This document shows positions 11,177 through 23,200 of a DNA stretch of 64,000 bases, piece by piece. Positions within the stretch are counted from its first letter, which is position 1. Each line of letters starts with the position of its first letter. Below the pieces are notes generated by a model. That model did not search any database. It saw nothing but the letters and a program-made list of their open reading frames with translations, and had not been told where the DNA came from. The stretch comes from Allantophomopsis cytisporea (lineage: Eukaryota > Ascomycota > Leotiomycetes > Phacidiales > Phacidiaceae): contig CP103028.1 of assembly GCA_024752435.1 (NCBI GenBank), forward strand, positions 620,001 through 684,000. Reading direction: 5' to 3'. A program made the translations under genes and the position numbers.

Positions 11177-12191
11177 TAGGCAGGATGTGCGCTGCGAATA
11201 GTCTACGACATCTCTACAAAGCCAGTAATGTGCTTTGATTATTCACACACTCTTCACTGTAGCATTCTCGCGATACACGAGTAACTTCCGATCCATAGTT
11301 AATTTAAGAAACGTGACACAGATATATAAGGTATAGACAAAACTGCACTTGACATCTGCTCAAGTCACTCGGCCTGACCAGCAACACCATTCTTTATGCA
11401 TTCTTGCTGATACCACTAACCTGATCCTCAGAAGTGAGTTCAAAAAGAGTACAATGCAGTGTACAATGAAGGAGGGCCGAGTACGGTAAGAGTATGAGCA
11501 ATGACAACGCGTTTCTTGTCAATAGTATCTAAGATTCAGGTTTGCAATGACTTCCACGAATACATTCACTTGCTCTGCGGCGATCAGTCATAAGCTGGTC
11601 AGCTACTGCTGCGCCAAAAAAAATAAAAAAATAAAATAAAATAAAAAATAAAATGAAAAACTCCCAATCATACAAGATGAGCTCATGTACCTGTGGTAAG
11701 TGTTGTTCAATCCATATTGCTTGTGCAAAGGCTCTTCAGTACATTGGAAAGCAAGAAAGATTAACGTATAAAGACGAAAAGATGTTTAATGACTAAATTT
11801 TGTCAACATCATCTACCAAACTTGTAGTGAATGTCCAAAATGTCACAGTCATGAAACTACTCCCCACAAGGTGTCATCGTTCTCCTTTTCCCGATCCCAT
11901 CCCATCTCACTATTTCAGCTTATCGTCCATTCAACTGTTACATACCTGCTCAACAACAGTATCCACAGATTTCAGCCAAGTTTCTCCTAGGCTTGAGTCC
12001 CCCGAGATAATGGCTGTCGGTCTTGGTTGGGAATGAAGCTCGATTTGTGGTGTTCGTAAGACTACTTCTATTCCAGTAGTACCAGTAGGCAACTACGTCC
12101 TTACATCACGGTTTTTTCTTCTGTAAGATTTTATTACTACGGATTCTTGCTTTTTATACATAATCCTAGTCAATAGAGCTGCATAAAATGT
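11177..12191. other. intergenic region with an A-rich repeat
   Basis: No gene is recognised. A run of AAAAT-type repeats lies at about 11615-11660. The region separates the hydrolase 3' end from the first readable part of the NACHT relic, whose true 5' exon may lie within the last few hundred bases. Confidence 0.5.
11615..11660. repeat. AAAAT-type simple repeat
   Basis: Nearly uninterrupted A/T tract made of AAAAT and AAAT units. It is low-complexity sequence with no assigned role. Confidence 0.8.
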
Positions 12192-14187
12192 GTGAATAGT
12201 AAGTCAGGAATCAAGACGTTACGGTACATGAACTCACGCTTTCGAAAACTTGATACCGATACTCAAGCAATCATCCAAAATCTGCTAGATGCCCGTGTCG
12301 CGTATAGCGAAGAGCTCCGTACCCATTTCCAGAATCTTTCAGAAATGCAAATGGCTGAGCACTCAAGGACTCGTCAAGCGTTCGTTCAGATAGATTTCGA
12401 GAAGCGCAGAAGACGAGTCGAACTCTGTCTGCTTGAAAGTTTGCGGTTCCCAGAGTTGCGCCATCGAGTTGACAGCGTCGAAGAAGCACATAAAAAGACA
12501 TTCAGGTGGATATTCGAAGACCCCAAAGCTCACCAAAAGCCTTGGAACAACTTTGTTGAATGGCTATTTACCGGCAGCGGGCCATATTGGATTCAAGGAA
12601 AAGCTGCTTCGGGAAATCTACTCTGATGAAGTTTGTCTGCGATCACGATTCAACACTCCAAAACCTACATTACTGGGCAGGCGGGTCATACTCGCAGCTT
12701 ATCAATGCAGCATTCTTTTTCTAGAACGGTGGATCCCAAGAATAACGGTCACATTCTGGACTTATTCGATCATTGCTGTACGAAATATTACGTAAACATA
12801 AAGCAAGTGATCTTATCTCGAATGTTTTCCTAGACGAGTGGATGAGAGCTACAGCATTGAAGGCTAACGATCTGAAATTGACATCTGAAAGCTGGTTATT
12901 TGATCAGTTACAGAAAGCTTTCGAGAGGCTCATTCATTTTGCCAGTCCAGATTTGAGGATGTGTTTCTTCATTGACGGGCTCGATGAATACGACGGGGAC
13001 TCTGATTTCATCGCACAATACTTCAAGGAACTGTTCAAGCATTCCGTTTACGCTAAGTTCTGTGTATCCAGAAGACCCTGGACAGCCTTTCAGGACATAT
13101 ACGCACGCTCCTCTCAACTGAGGTTGCAAGACCTGACTGAGGAGGACATCAAGTCTTTTGTTCACTCTCATCTGATGGCAAACAAGCACATGATACAACT
13201 GGTCAATCGCAATCCCAATGATTCCACAGCTCTCATCAACGATATCGCCCAAAAGGCACGAGGAGTATTCCTTTGGGTAAGGCTGGTGATTAGGTCTCTT
13301 CTCAATGTGATGATTCAAAGAGAGACCCTGTACATTACTCAAGGCCACTTCGCCCAAAGCTGGAGAAGGAGCACTATCGAAATTTAGACACACCACATAC
13401 CAATCAGAATGTGAATAAGTTTCGACACAAGTAGCTAGGTGACATCATGTCGATTGCAGTAACATGTAAGCTTTCATGGTATGTCGACGCAAGACTAGAC
13501 TCTACATCGTTGGATTATGGGACACCAAGACACAAACAAGTCTTACCTCACGGATAGAAAAGACCGGGACTGCCCCTACTTGGATATGCTCTCGATTTTG
13601 ATTCTTGGGCTTATTTTAATGGGAGGAAACTCTTGCCAAAGATAGCAATTCTCGAAAGGCTGCTTAAATGCGGACATGACCCAAATGAGAGCTACCACGG
13701 ACACACAATATGGGAATACATCATCTACTATCTTCACATCATCCACTGTATGACTGAACAGTCGACAGTCCTCACAAAATGGCTCCCAGTATTTGTCCTA
13801 ATGCTTTGTCACGGCGTAAACCTCAATGCCTGTTGTATCGACAGTCCTACTATCTTCGCAGACGCGTTGGCTATGGAGGAGAACCACGGCTTAAGTCACA
13901 GCCATCCAATGGTTGCCGAACATACACTTCACAATATGACGGCACATCCCTCATGTTCTAGAGAGGACTAAAGCACCAACTGGAGTGAGGAATCTCGATA
14001 CATGCAGCATCATTCTGTGACAGTCGTGGTTCATGATATTTTTGTCACAAGATTTACTTCTGAAGCGAAGGAGCTGAAGGAGCTTATCAAAACCAAAACC
14101 GCCACAGCGTGGACGGGTTCAAGATCGAAGAAGAGAAAAAGAGGCAAGCGGCGGGTCAGTCAGAAGGGGCCAAGTTGGGTGGAATAA
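12192..14187 (+). pseudogene. degenerate NACHT-domain NLR-like gene (STAND NTPase relic)
   Basis: The remains of a fungal NACHT protein are spread over different frames. Part 1 (12192-12616) gives an N-terminal helical region, then the linker E-E-A-H-K-K-T-F-R-W-I-F and G-P-Y-W-I-Q-G-K-A-A-S-G, the start of the P-loop. The frame then shifts by one base exactly where the conserved lysine-serine/threonine should be. In the continuing frame there are stops TAG at 12722-12724 and TAA at 12743-12745. Part 2 (12773 to ~13340) keeps Walker B (F-F-I-D-G-L-D-E-Y-D-G), the S-R-R-P sensor and A-R-G-V-F-L-W-V. Another frame change near 13340 leads to L-R-P-K-L-E. Weak downstream frames at 13633-13971 and 14002-14187 may be the C-terminal sensor region. 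Intact relatives act in non-self recognition and regulated cell death. This copy is unlikely to make a full protein. Confidence 0.75.
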
Positions 14188-15218
14188 GGCAATTGATTTC
14201 TCTAATATATTAACACCAGAGTTTGGTTTGGGCACTGCATCAACATCAGGACTGAGACTAAGAATTTTCACTTGTTATCCCCTGAGACCTGAGAGGCTCA
14301 ATGGTACAAACCGATATACCCCCATTGCCTTGCAGGAAAATGAATCAAGGGTTTTACTTGTTCATCTCTAAGCCTCCCAGATCATACACCTCGCGGACAA
14401 TTTTCTACATACTAAAAACCCCTAGCCCCAATACCTTTTTTCACTTTCTTGCTTATAGCTCCTCAGACCTTGGTTAAGAATCGGGCACTCGACTTGCTGA
14501 GATTGGGTATCATGGTACTTGAGAAATCGGCCTCCGTCTACGTCGCACTGTAAAGCCATACACAGTCTCTGGCCAAGCGATTCGACTCGATGAAAGTCCA
14601 ACAATATCGGCACTGTGATGCTGTACACATAAATTTTGATGAGAGAAAACAATGAGGCGCCTAGTGTTCTGATCTGAGTTGACTTTCTTGGCCAGTACGT
14701 GTATATGGGATTGTGTCGTTCTAGACTTCCCATCATGCCAAATCCACACAGACCGCACATTATTTTCAGATAGTAACGTACGATCCAACATTACCCACGC
14801 ACCCAATATGATAATATCAATCATGTGACATTTAATAAGTCATATACTGCAATATACACATCCAGAGCCTGTCCAATTCCATCCAATAACGCAGACACGC
14901 TACTACGTACCTCGGCGACGGCGGCACTCTCGCCATCCCGTCCACTACACCGAAGTGGTGCACGCACACGGCAAACCTTCCCGACAAAGCCCCCCAAGAC
15001 GCCCAAGCCAATGATTCCAGGCCACTAACCAGTGCGCAGAGGCTTGCAGGGGCGAGATGTCGAATTTTCCATCCGTATTCCGAGATAGCGCATTGTGGAA
15101 AGCCTCCTACGATGTTTGGGACTGACACCCGTCATATCATTTACGGGACTAAGTTCTGTATCGTATTACTGTATGTTCGTCCTCTGGTACTGTGGTTTTC
15201 AACGTCGCATGGAGTGGT

Positions 15219-15241
15219 CATACACCATACACCATACACCA
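15219..15241. repeat. CATACAC-type tandem heptamer, about three copies
   Basis: The unit CATACAC repeats about three times in tandem. No role is assigned. Confidence 0.7.
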
Positions 15242-16163
15242 CTTGTTTCCTACAGCTTACTACGTACTCCAATGACAGCTAACAAGTTTTTGCAGAGTTG
15301 TGGGGTCCCCAACATTGGATGTATGTATGTACGTATTGTAGTGGAGCATTGGAGAAATGACCGCTGTTGGTTTCGTGCCCAGCGTCATGGTCAATGGGCT
15401 CGATGGGCGATTGGCGATACATGATAATGATTAGTGGGCTCATTCGGCGGGCTCAGGTTTGAGTTGGGTGTTCTCCGTCGGGGGCTGCGTAGAGAGGTGG
15501 GGATCAGCGACAGCGTCTGGGCGGGTGGGTCAGGGACTGAATTGTGCAGCGAATACAACGAAGTCTTGGGGAAAAGAAAGCCAAAGAAAAGGACTGATGG
15601 ACAACAATCAAATAATTCCTTTCTGGCCATGAATCGCATTCTTTTCTACTTTTCGATTTGATATGATCTCCGGACGGATTGATTGGGAAATCAATGAGGG
15701 TGTTGATGTCGTCGTACAGTCATGGATATTGAGCGGGATGAGAAGCTTGGATTTCGGGATGAGATTGAGATTCGAGATTTGGGATGGGACATTTCGAGTT
15801 GGCAATCGAAAATCTGACCTTGTAACTACCTAACACACACGGCCAACAGTGACGTGCTCGTACATCTTCTCCGTCGTATGGTGGTCAGCAACTCTAACAA
15901 GAATCCAACAAGCTCTGCCAAGCAATGCCCAAACACGCCTCATCCCGCGGGAGGCTTCTATTCACCACCGCCATGCGCGCATCGACGATTCTCGGTGGAT
16001 GTCGATGAGCCATGAGAGCAAGGTGGTCAATCTGACAAGCTGAGTGTATCTTGCATTTCTGTGACACGATGCACGAGGATTGCGTAGATTATTGGGAGGG
16101 ATGAGAATCGGATAGCCTCATGTGAGTAACTGTGCGTGGTGACATGAGATCACGAGGGAATAG

Positions 16164-16195
<32 letters not shown>

Positions 16196-16198
16196 AAG
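16164..16198. repeat. GAAA/GA microsatellite
   Basis: Tandem GAAA units merge into GA dinucleotides. It is a pure purine tract on the plus strand. Confidence 0.85.
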
Positions 16199-16464
16199 TG
16201 ACGGAGACCTGGGATATTCACTCTTCGGACAGGATAGAATTGCTGCTTGGGGTCGTTGGTTTATATACACCAACAGCCCAAAGTAAAAGATATGGACGTC
16301 ATGACGCGGTCTAGAGGTCTCGAGGTCGAGTGAGCACATCGTATCGGTATGGACTGGTGCTCTAGGTACCACAACAATACCGTATCAATAAATGCACGTG
16401 AATGCGAATGATAATGATGAGGATCTCGATGTGGAAATGAAGACGATATCCAAACTAACTCGGC

Positions 16465-16506
16465 TTTCCCTTTTTTTTTTCTTTTCTTCTTTTCTTTTCT
16501 TTTCTC
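16465..16506. repeat. poly-pyrimidine tract (T run and TTTTC units)
   Basis: A CCC plus T10 run is followed by CTTTT-type units. Together with the purine tract about 270 nt upstream it could pair as a long imperfect inverted repeat, but both are simple sequence. Confidence 0.75.
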
Positions 16507-16590
16507 TGTTTTCACTCTTCCTTGATGTCTGTGGTGATTGTCTTTGTTTCTGTCTCAAGTCTGGATTGCAAAGACATGGGGAATGATAAA

Positions 16591-16640
16591 TGGGACTTGG
16601 ACTGGAACTGGAATTGGGACTGGGACTGGGACTGGGGAAT
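16591..16640. repeat. TGGGAC/TGGAAC-type hexamer repeat
   Basis: About eight hexamers of the form TGGRAC/TTGGGAC occur in tandem, the last four nearly perfect. The frame is a multiple of three but no gene is supported here. Confidence 0.75.
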
Positions 16641-17462
16641 GGGGGAATCGGCCCATCTTGCTGTTCGCGGTGGAGTCTTCCCCCGAAGTAGTGGGGACCT
16701 CTCGCGGGTCCACTCTTCCAATCATGGGGATGTGGGGTCACGTGGAGAGAAGAGAAGAGAAGAGTCGAGTGGAAGTTGAGAGGCATGCATTATTTGATGG
16801 GGTAAGATTACATGTGTGAATAATACATCTTCGTATTTGGGGGGGGGGGCAGTAGTGAAGTGAAGAAAGTGAGGTCGGGCAGGCAAGGTCAGGTAATGAA
16901 TGAATGTCATCAATATATACGTGAATTTTGGATATGGGAGCTAGCTCAGCAATAGACCAGAGAAACAAGCAAATCATTGTAGGAGCCATAGAATCATGGA
17001 TATATACGCCGGGAAAGTATATATGGATCTCAGCTCATCACATGAGAGGCTGAACGGACATTGGTTACCTTACCTTAGCTACCTACTTACCTGACTGTTG
17101 ATGCTCACGTGGTCCTATACCATTCAAAGTAAGCAAACCCTGCCAACCTTGACGCCTTTACTCTCCGCCTCTCACTCTCCGCCGTTCCTCTCCTTCTCCT
17201 TCTCTTCCGTGCTGCCTCAGTTCGTTCACTCTCTTTACGCCTCACGCTGCTTATCCATACCTATTCAGCTAGCTCGCTATTGAGCTATTCTACCTACCAC
17301 GGGTAAATCATGTACTCCGTCCTCCTTCCCCACACCCCAGTCCATTCCTGCATCGCTAGTCCTTTCCACTTGTACTGCGGGAATGCATGATGACGTCGCT
17401 CGCTATATCTCGTCCGAAGCCGCTAACTGCTTTGGGCCAGTAACGCTGCTATCATGGCATGT

Positions 17463-17520
17463 TTTGTGTGTGTATGTGTGTGTACTATGTATGTGTGTGT
17501 GTGTGTGTGTGTATATGTGG
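17463..17520. repeat. TG dinucleotide microsatellite
   Basis: Two blocks of (TG)n are separated by TACTATGTA, the second block having about ten units. It lies about 440 nt before the transporter ATG. Confidence 0.85.
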
Positions 17521-17961
17521 TGGTGCATGCAAATTACTCGACGGTACCCTACCATACCATGCTTGCTCACTCTTACTCACTCACACAGGTACTCCTCCAT
17601 ACAATCATGCAGTCTGGGGTACGCCGCTCTCAAGAGAATATAAAGCTATTCTCCCTTAGTATTACATTACCCACTTCGGGCAAACACCACTTGACTTCAC
17701 TGAACTTGACTACTCTAGTCGTCATACTAATCCACTCTACTCCCTCTTGTCATCTACACTCCTAGACTTGATTTCTTCTCCCTTCCATTATATTATCTGC
17801 GACTTTCCCCCCCTCCTGTTTATATATTTCCCGTTGACCTTGTCCTCAGTCACCTTTTAGACATCATTAGACATCTTTGTGCATAAGACTTTTCAACATT
17901 CAACGAGCATCATACATGACATCAATCTGCGGATAGATCGAACAGTGGGTGATAAGACAAT

Positions 17962-20020
17962 ATGGCGTCCAAGGAGACCGGGTCGAGCGCACAAGTCCCT
18001 TCCAACAACCACCTCGGAGCAGATCTCAGCGAGAAGCCCAATCGAGATTCGGATTCCTCCACCACCAAGGCAGAACACGAACATCCAACAACCGACGGCG
18101 TCGAGAATGTAGCGCCCCAGGCTTCACATCACGCACACTGGGCTGGAGACAACAATGAAGCCCCACTGACGCAAACCTTCTCAGCCCATTACGATGGAAA
18201 ACAAGTCATCACGGAGGAGGATTGTTACGACGAGCTCGGCTTCTCTTTCCCCTCCTGGAAGAAATGGACGATCCTCTCTGTCATCTTCATCGTCCAGGTC
18301 TCCATGAATTTCAACACCAGTTTGTATTCCAATGCCATCCCAGGTATCTCAGAGGAATTCAACGTCAGCGAACAAGCTGCTCGCTGTGGTGCCATGATCT
18401 TCTTGGTTCTCTATGCATTCGGCTGTGAGCTGTGGGCTCCATGGTCTGAGGAACTTGGACGCAAACCAATTCTACAGGCCAGTTTGTTCTTGGTCAACAT
18501 CTGGCAACTCCCTGTTGCTCTTGCACCAAACTTTGCTTCCATCATGGTCGGTCGTGCGCTCGGAGGTCTTTCATCCGCAGGTGGATCCGTCACTCTGGGT
18601 ATGATTGCCGATATGTGGGAGCCAGACAACCAACAATATGCCGTGGCCTTTGTGGTCTTCTCATCCGTCGGTGGCTCCGTTCTCGGTCCAGTGGTGGGAG
18701 GTTTCGTCGAGGCCAATCTCGCATGGCGCTGGAACATCTGGATCCAGCTGATCTTCGGAGGCTTCGTTCAGATCCTGCATTTCGTGCTGGTCCCTGAGAC
18801 CAGAACGACCCTCATGATGGACAAGATTGCCAAGAAGCGTCGCAAGAACGGCACCGATCCAAACATCTATGGCCCAACTGAGCTCATTCCATGGAGGGAG
18901 AGATTCAGTGCCAAGGAGATCGTAGTCACATGGATCCGCCCCTTCAAGATGTTCTTGACCGAGCCCATTGTCCTCGTTCTCTCCCTCCTCAGTGGTTTCA
19001 GTGACGCTCTCATCTTTATGTTCATCCAATCCTTTTCTCTCGTTTACAAGCAATGGGGTTTCGGCACAGTCGAGGTCGGCCTGTCCTTCTTGCCCATCCT
19101 CGTTGGCTACTTCATCGCCTGGTTCACCTTTATTCCCGCCATCAAACGTAATATTGCTGAACGTAAGGCTAAGCCTGATGATGAGAAAGCCCAGTATGAG
19201 TCCCGTCTCTGGTGGCTCCTCTATACAGCCCCTTGCCTGCCTATTGGCCTCATCGGGTTTGCGTGGACTAGCACTGGCCCGCCAATTCACTGGATCGGCT
19301 CTTCCATCTTCGCTGCGATTGTCGGTATCGCAAACTACAGCATTTACATGGCTACTATTGACTACATGATCTGCGCCTACGGTCCATACTCCGCCTCTGC
19401 GACTGGTGGAAACGGCTGGTCTCGTGATTTCCTCGCTGGTGTACTCACCATTCCCGCAACGCCCTTCTTCACAAGTGAGTCTCTTCTTCCCTTTTCCTCA
19501 TCTCCAAACACAAACTGACAAATTCCCAGACATCGGCTCCAGACCCCTCCCCTACGCCTCGACAATTCTCTTCTGTATCTCATTTGTGCTTGTCGCCGCA
19601 GTCTATGCAATCTACTACTATGGACCTCGCCTCCGTGCCCGCTCACCGTTCGCCCAACAACTATCAAACGCACGTGCAGAGCACAAGGGTCACATTGATC
19701 CCACGGCTCCCGTATCCGAGAAGAAAGACGCAAACGGCGCGCCAATCAAGCGCATCCCAACTTACGCAAGAACCAATTCGTATGCGCGTGAGAATCAAGA
19801 TACGAAGTTAAGACAGAAGTTGGGTAGCAGATCTGGTAGCTATTCCAATACGCCCAGGGGCGGAACCCCACGTGGTGGCACACCCGGACAGGGCAACTCC
19901 AGGGCAGGATCGAGAAATCCTTCTCGGAGGAATTCGCATGAGGCTGTGGATCCAGTTGTGGGTGCGAGTCACATGCTTAGCCAGAGGGAAAGCCGTGTGG
20001 TCCGCGAAGAGGATGAATGA
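17962..20020 (+). CDS. MFS transporter, DHA1 drug:proton antiporter type
   Basis: There are two exons, 17962-19474 and 19530-20020, with a 55-nt intron (GTGAGT ... CCCAG) that restores codon AAC. The product is about 667 residues. A polar, histidine-containing N-terminus (1-95) precedes a 12-helix core. The first helix starts near residue 101; the loop between helices 2 and 3 has motif A as E-E-L-G-R-K-P near 162-168; R-A-L-G-G-L-S-S-A-G-G-S follows, and the two halves are joined by a charged loop near 285-325. After the last helix (V-L-V-A-A-V-Y-A-I-Y-Y-Y) there is a hydrophilic tail of about 130 residues with P-R-G-G-T repeats and many S/R residues, long for this family. Codons strongly favour C in third position compared with the neighbours, suggesting high expression. 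The substrate is unknown; relatives export drugs or polyamines at the plasma membrane. Confidence 0.88.
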
Positions 20021-20847
20021 GTGAATGAGATGGTTTTCTGGGCTAGGACTGGTTCTTGGCTCTTGACTTGACTGCAGACGCCTACTGCTGGAGTTCTATA
20101 GCACCATTTTATCATATTGGAGATTTGGATATGGTGGATTGGATTGGATGATTTATTAAATTAATACTACGTGCAGTGGTGGATGTTGTATATAGCGCAT
20201 CTTACATATGGACTGCTTGAGGCCGGCTGCTTATATAGCATAGTCAGATCCCGTCTGGCGTTGGCGAAATCGGGTTAAAAGTTGATGTATCAATTAGCTT
20301 ATTTATTATTATAAATGTTTGAGGTTTTTTCATTTGCATTGTGGTGATAGTGATTGAAGATGCAAGATTTAGGCTCAGTCACATACTTCGCTACTACTTG
20401 TGCGAACCGGATCGAAAAGCTGATATCCGAGTTTACCAGCTCAATCACCTCGTGTCGATTCTGGAGTCGTTGACAGGAGATAAAATGAGAAGGTAAGATG
20501 AGGACAGTCCCATCAAGCAGTACTACGATTGAGCTACTTCGTGATAATTATCAAGTCTTAAGTTCTGGCTTCGCCTATAACCACGGGTTCATAGCTTTTA
20601 AGGTTTGTCAAGCTTTATACTAAGTACATAAATGTAGATGTAGAGGATGCGAGTTATGGAGGGTAAGGTTTGAATTTGAGTGAGTATACAATCAGAGTAC
20701 ACATCATGATGTATGCAAGTCACTTCAAGTAAAGTCTTTTGTAATAACAATTTCATATCCTGAATTTCCATATCTTCCATATCCGGAGATGAGTGCAATG
20801 CGCAAGTGACCCAACCGTTAATACAACCAAGAAAACAACCAACAATA
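20021..20847. other. intergenic region between convergent genes
   Basis: This holds the 3' flank of the transporter (+) and of the repeat protein (-). It is AT-leaning, and no gene or notable repeat is recognised. Confidence 0.5.
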
Positions 20848-22272
20848 CTACAAAAGGAGTCCCTCGAACAATGCAACAACCATATTCCAATTCGTCTCGG
20901 TTCCAAAAAGCAGCAGAAAAAGCAGAATCAAGACGGTCAGCACAACAGAAATATCAACATGCGGCCTGGCATCCAATCCACGCCTCCGAACTTGAATCTC
21001 CCTGACTCTCAGCTCCCCAATTGCAGCTTCCAATCCCGCAGCCCTCGTATGGATAACGTCAAAGAACTCTTCATCGCCATCATCACCACCCTCAGCATCA
21101 CTCTCTGATCCCTCCGAATCCCAGTCTCCATCATATTCCACATCAGAGGGGAAATCCGACTCATACCCCGAATCATCCTCAGAATCCAAAACAGACTCCT
21201 CATCATCATCACCATCATGCTGCTCCTGATTCCGAACCAGGATGAATCTAGGCCTGAGATCAAACGCCACCGTGGGCCAAGAAGCCGGGCGGATCCTGTA
21301 CTGAAAATAACCGTCGAGCTTGTCGTTGGCGTCCGGGATGATGATTGGGTTCAGGTCGAAGGCGACTCTGCGTTGCGTAATCTTGGACTCGCTGTTGGGG
21401 TTGTGGATTGTGTCGGGGATGTATATTGGGATGAGATCAAGGGTGATACTTCGTCGAATTTTGCTTTTGCTGTTGGATTCGACGGCTTTGATGCTTGGAC
21501 GAGGATCCAAGGTGGCCTTGTGTTCAGACTCGATAATCCTGTTTGGCTTGAGATCAGGAGTGGTGGTTGACTTTGAATCAAGTGAGACTTTGTCTTCGCT
21601 CTTGATGTCGATATTGCCCTTCATATAGGCCAAGTAGCTGTCCAAGTGGTGTCCTGGGATTGTGATGGTAGTTGGATTGGGGGCGAAGGAGACTTTGCGT
21701 GTAGTCTTCTTGGACACAGTAGTCAAAGGAATATCAAGAATGATATCTAGATTAGAAGCAAAACGGATCTTGCGTTTTTTAGATGGGCCGCTGCGATCGG
21801 TGTTGTTATCGCTATGGCGCTTAGCAGGAATGGTGGTGATATTGCCAAATGAGACCTTGCTTTTGACTGCTTTGAAGTTCTCATTGGAATTTGAAACTCC
21901 ATTATAGATGGCGGTTGGCGTGTAATTGGAGCAAACTATACATCTTGGCTTTAATTTTTCGCCCAAGTAATGAAGATACTGGTAGTAGCCATCAAGTCTA
22001 TCGTCGGCATCTGGGATTGTGGCTGGGTTCATATCGAAAGAGACCCTTGCTTTGGTGTTCTTCGAACTGCTATCACCTCTGACGGGAATGATGACTGGAG
22101 AGGGGTTAAAGGAAACCTTGCGTCTGGGCTTAAGTTTAACATTCAAGTGCTGAGCCTTGTACTGGAAGTAGCCATCGAGAGTATCGTTGGCAACCGGAAT
22201 AATGACAGGGTTCAGATCAAAGGAGACCTTGTGCTTGGTAATCTTGATCTTTCCATTGCCGTTAAAAGACAT
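20848..22272 (-). CDS. tail-anchored protein with tandem RVxF-like repeats, family not recognised
   Basis: This is a single exon of 474 residues from the ATG (complement of 22270-22272); the frame continues 48 nt upstream, but the M-S-F-N-G start is the natural one. Residues 1-340 contain a degenerate repeat of the form [KR]-V-S-F-D-x-N-P-x-x-I-P, often followed by L-D-G-Y-F-Q-Y. KVSF or close forms occur at about 15-18, 52-55, 76-79, 139-142, 168-171 (KIRF), 193-196 and 302-305 (RVAF), with decayed copies near 228 and 334. L-D-G-Y-x-Q-Y occurs near 32, 93 and 319. An acidic, serine-rich region follows (~350-400), then a basic patch and one hydrophobic segment near 441-457 with a 17-residue tail, as in a tail-anchored membrane protein. 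[RK]VxF is the docking motif for protein phosphatase 1. A PP1 role is inferred. Confidence 0.7.
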   Translation of the reverse strand: MSFNGNGKIKITKHKVSFDLNPVIIPVANDTLDGYFQYKAQHLNVKLKPRRKVSFNPSPVIIPVRGDSSSKNTKARVSFDMNPATIPDADDRLDGYYQYLHYLGEKLKPRCIVCSNYTPTAIYNGVSNSNENFKAVKSKVSFGNITTIPAKRHSDNNTDRSGPSKKRKIRFASNLDIILDIPLTTVSKKTTRKVSFAPNPTTITIPGHHLDSYLAYMKGNIDIKSEDKVSLDSKSTTTPDLKPNRIIESEHKATLDPRPSIKAVESNSKSKIRRSITLDLIPIYIPDTIHNPNSESKITQRRVAFDLNPIIIPDANDKLDGYFQYRIRPASWPTVAFDLRPRFILVRNQEQHDGDDDEESVLDSEDDSGYESDFPSDVEYDGDWDSEGSESDAEGGDDGDEEFFDVIHTRAAGLEAAIGELRVREIQVRRRGLDARPHVDISVVLTVLILLFLLLFGTETNWNMVVALFEGLLL

Positions 22273-23200
22273 GATAACTGAGTTGAGCCGAGTCGAATAT
22301 ATAAAACACTGATGTTCCAATGTATTAAGACAAATGCATTGAAGAATTGCTAAAATCGGGGGAAGTCAAGGGTCTTCTATCAGTTATATACACTCATTAG
22401 TTATTTATGAAGGTACTCATGATGGTACAGTTACAACGACCATTTCAGAGGAGCACTTTCACATAGTCTAGCCTAATTAGCATATTACACTGAAATTCAT
22501 TAAGGTCTCCAACCATATTAGGAAGACGTCTTCCGAGAATGCCTCGCCAAATATCGGGGATGAATGAAAATCACTCAAGATGTCCTAAGTACCTTCGTTA
22601 CACTCTACAACACTTCGCCAATATCCAAAACGCATTATCCTCATTCTTCCGTTCCACAGATTAACAAAACCCTTGACCTATACCCTGTTTGTCAACACTT
22701 TACATGTAATCTTTCCATATTTGTCATCCCAGAAGTCTTCCTGAATATCAGGCAACTTTACATAAGTATACTCTCGTTGCTGGCCCAAGCAAACGCCAGT
22801 ATCCAAGCACAGACAGTGATGTATTTAATACCACTACATATCTCATGAACAAGTGTCTAACCAATAAAAGGAAAGCACACACCTAGGACAAAATCTTCAC
22901 TGTCCCAAATGGCACTCATCAAAAATCACGAGCCAATGAACAGTGCTTTTGATAGATATTTGAAAGCCAATTGATTCTAAACTACAAATACAATTTGAAT
23001 TTATCACCAGGCCTCGCACCTGCTCGCTACCCCTAATGCAAAAACGTTCGCCCCCTTCAAAGAAGCACGACCTGATTTAAAGAAACGAAGAGATTTGTTA
23101 TATAATTTCTTCGTGTAAAAGAATGAAGACTCACAACACTCTTACAAGCTTCCGTTTATTCTCGTTTTGATGAAAAAGTGATTGTTTCAAATCAAGAACC
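22273..23200. other. intergenic region
   Basis: This 0.9 kb lies between the start of the repeat protein and the stop of the nucleoporin, both on the minus strand. A TATATA string lies about 25-35 nt upstream of the repeat-protein ATG. The open frame at 22564-22848 (+) has no domain. No other structure is seen. Confidence 0.5.

Larger units (their letters stand above)
14188..17961. other. 3.8-kb intergenic region with many simple repeats, upstream of an MFS gene
   Basis: No gene is recognised. From about 15.2 kb the region is rich in microsatellites (listed separately), and the last ~850 nt before the transporter ATG are pyrimidine-rich, with many CTC, TCC and TTCC strings, as in strongly expressed fungal promoters and long 5' leaders. 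Many short open frames here are low complexity or antisense to repeats. Confidence 0.5.
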
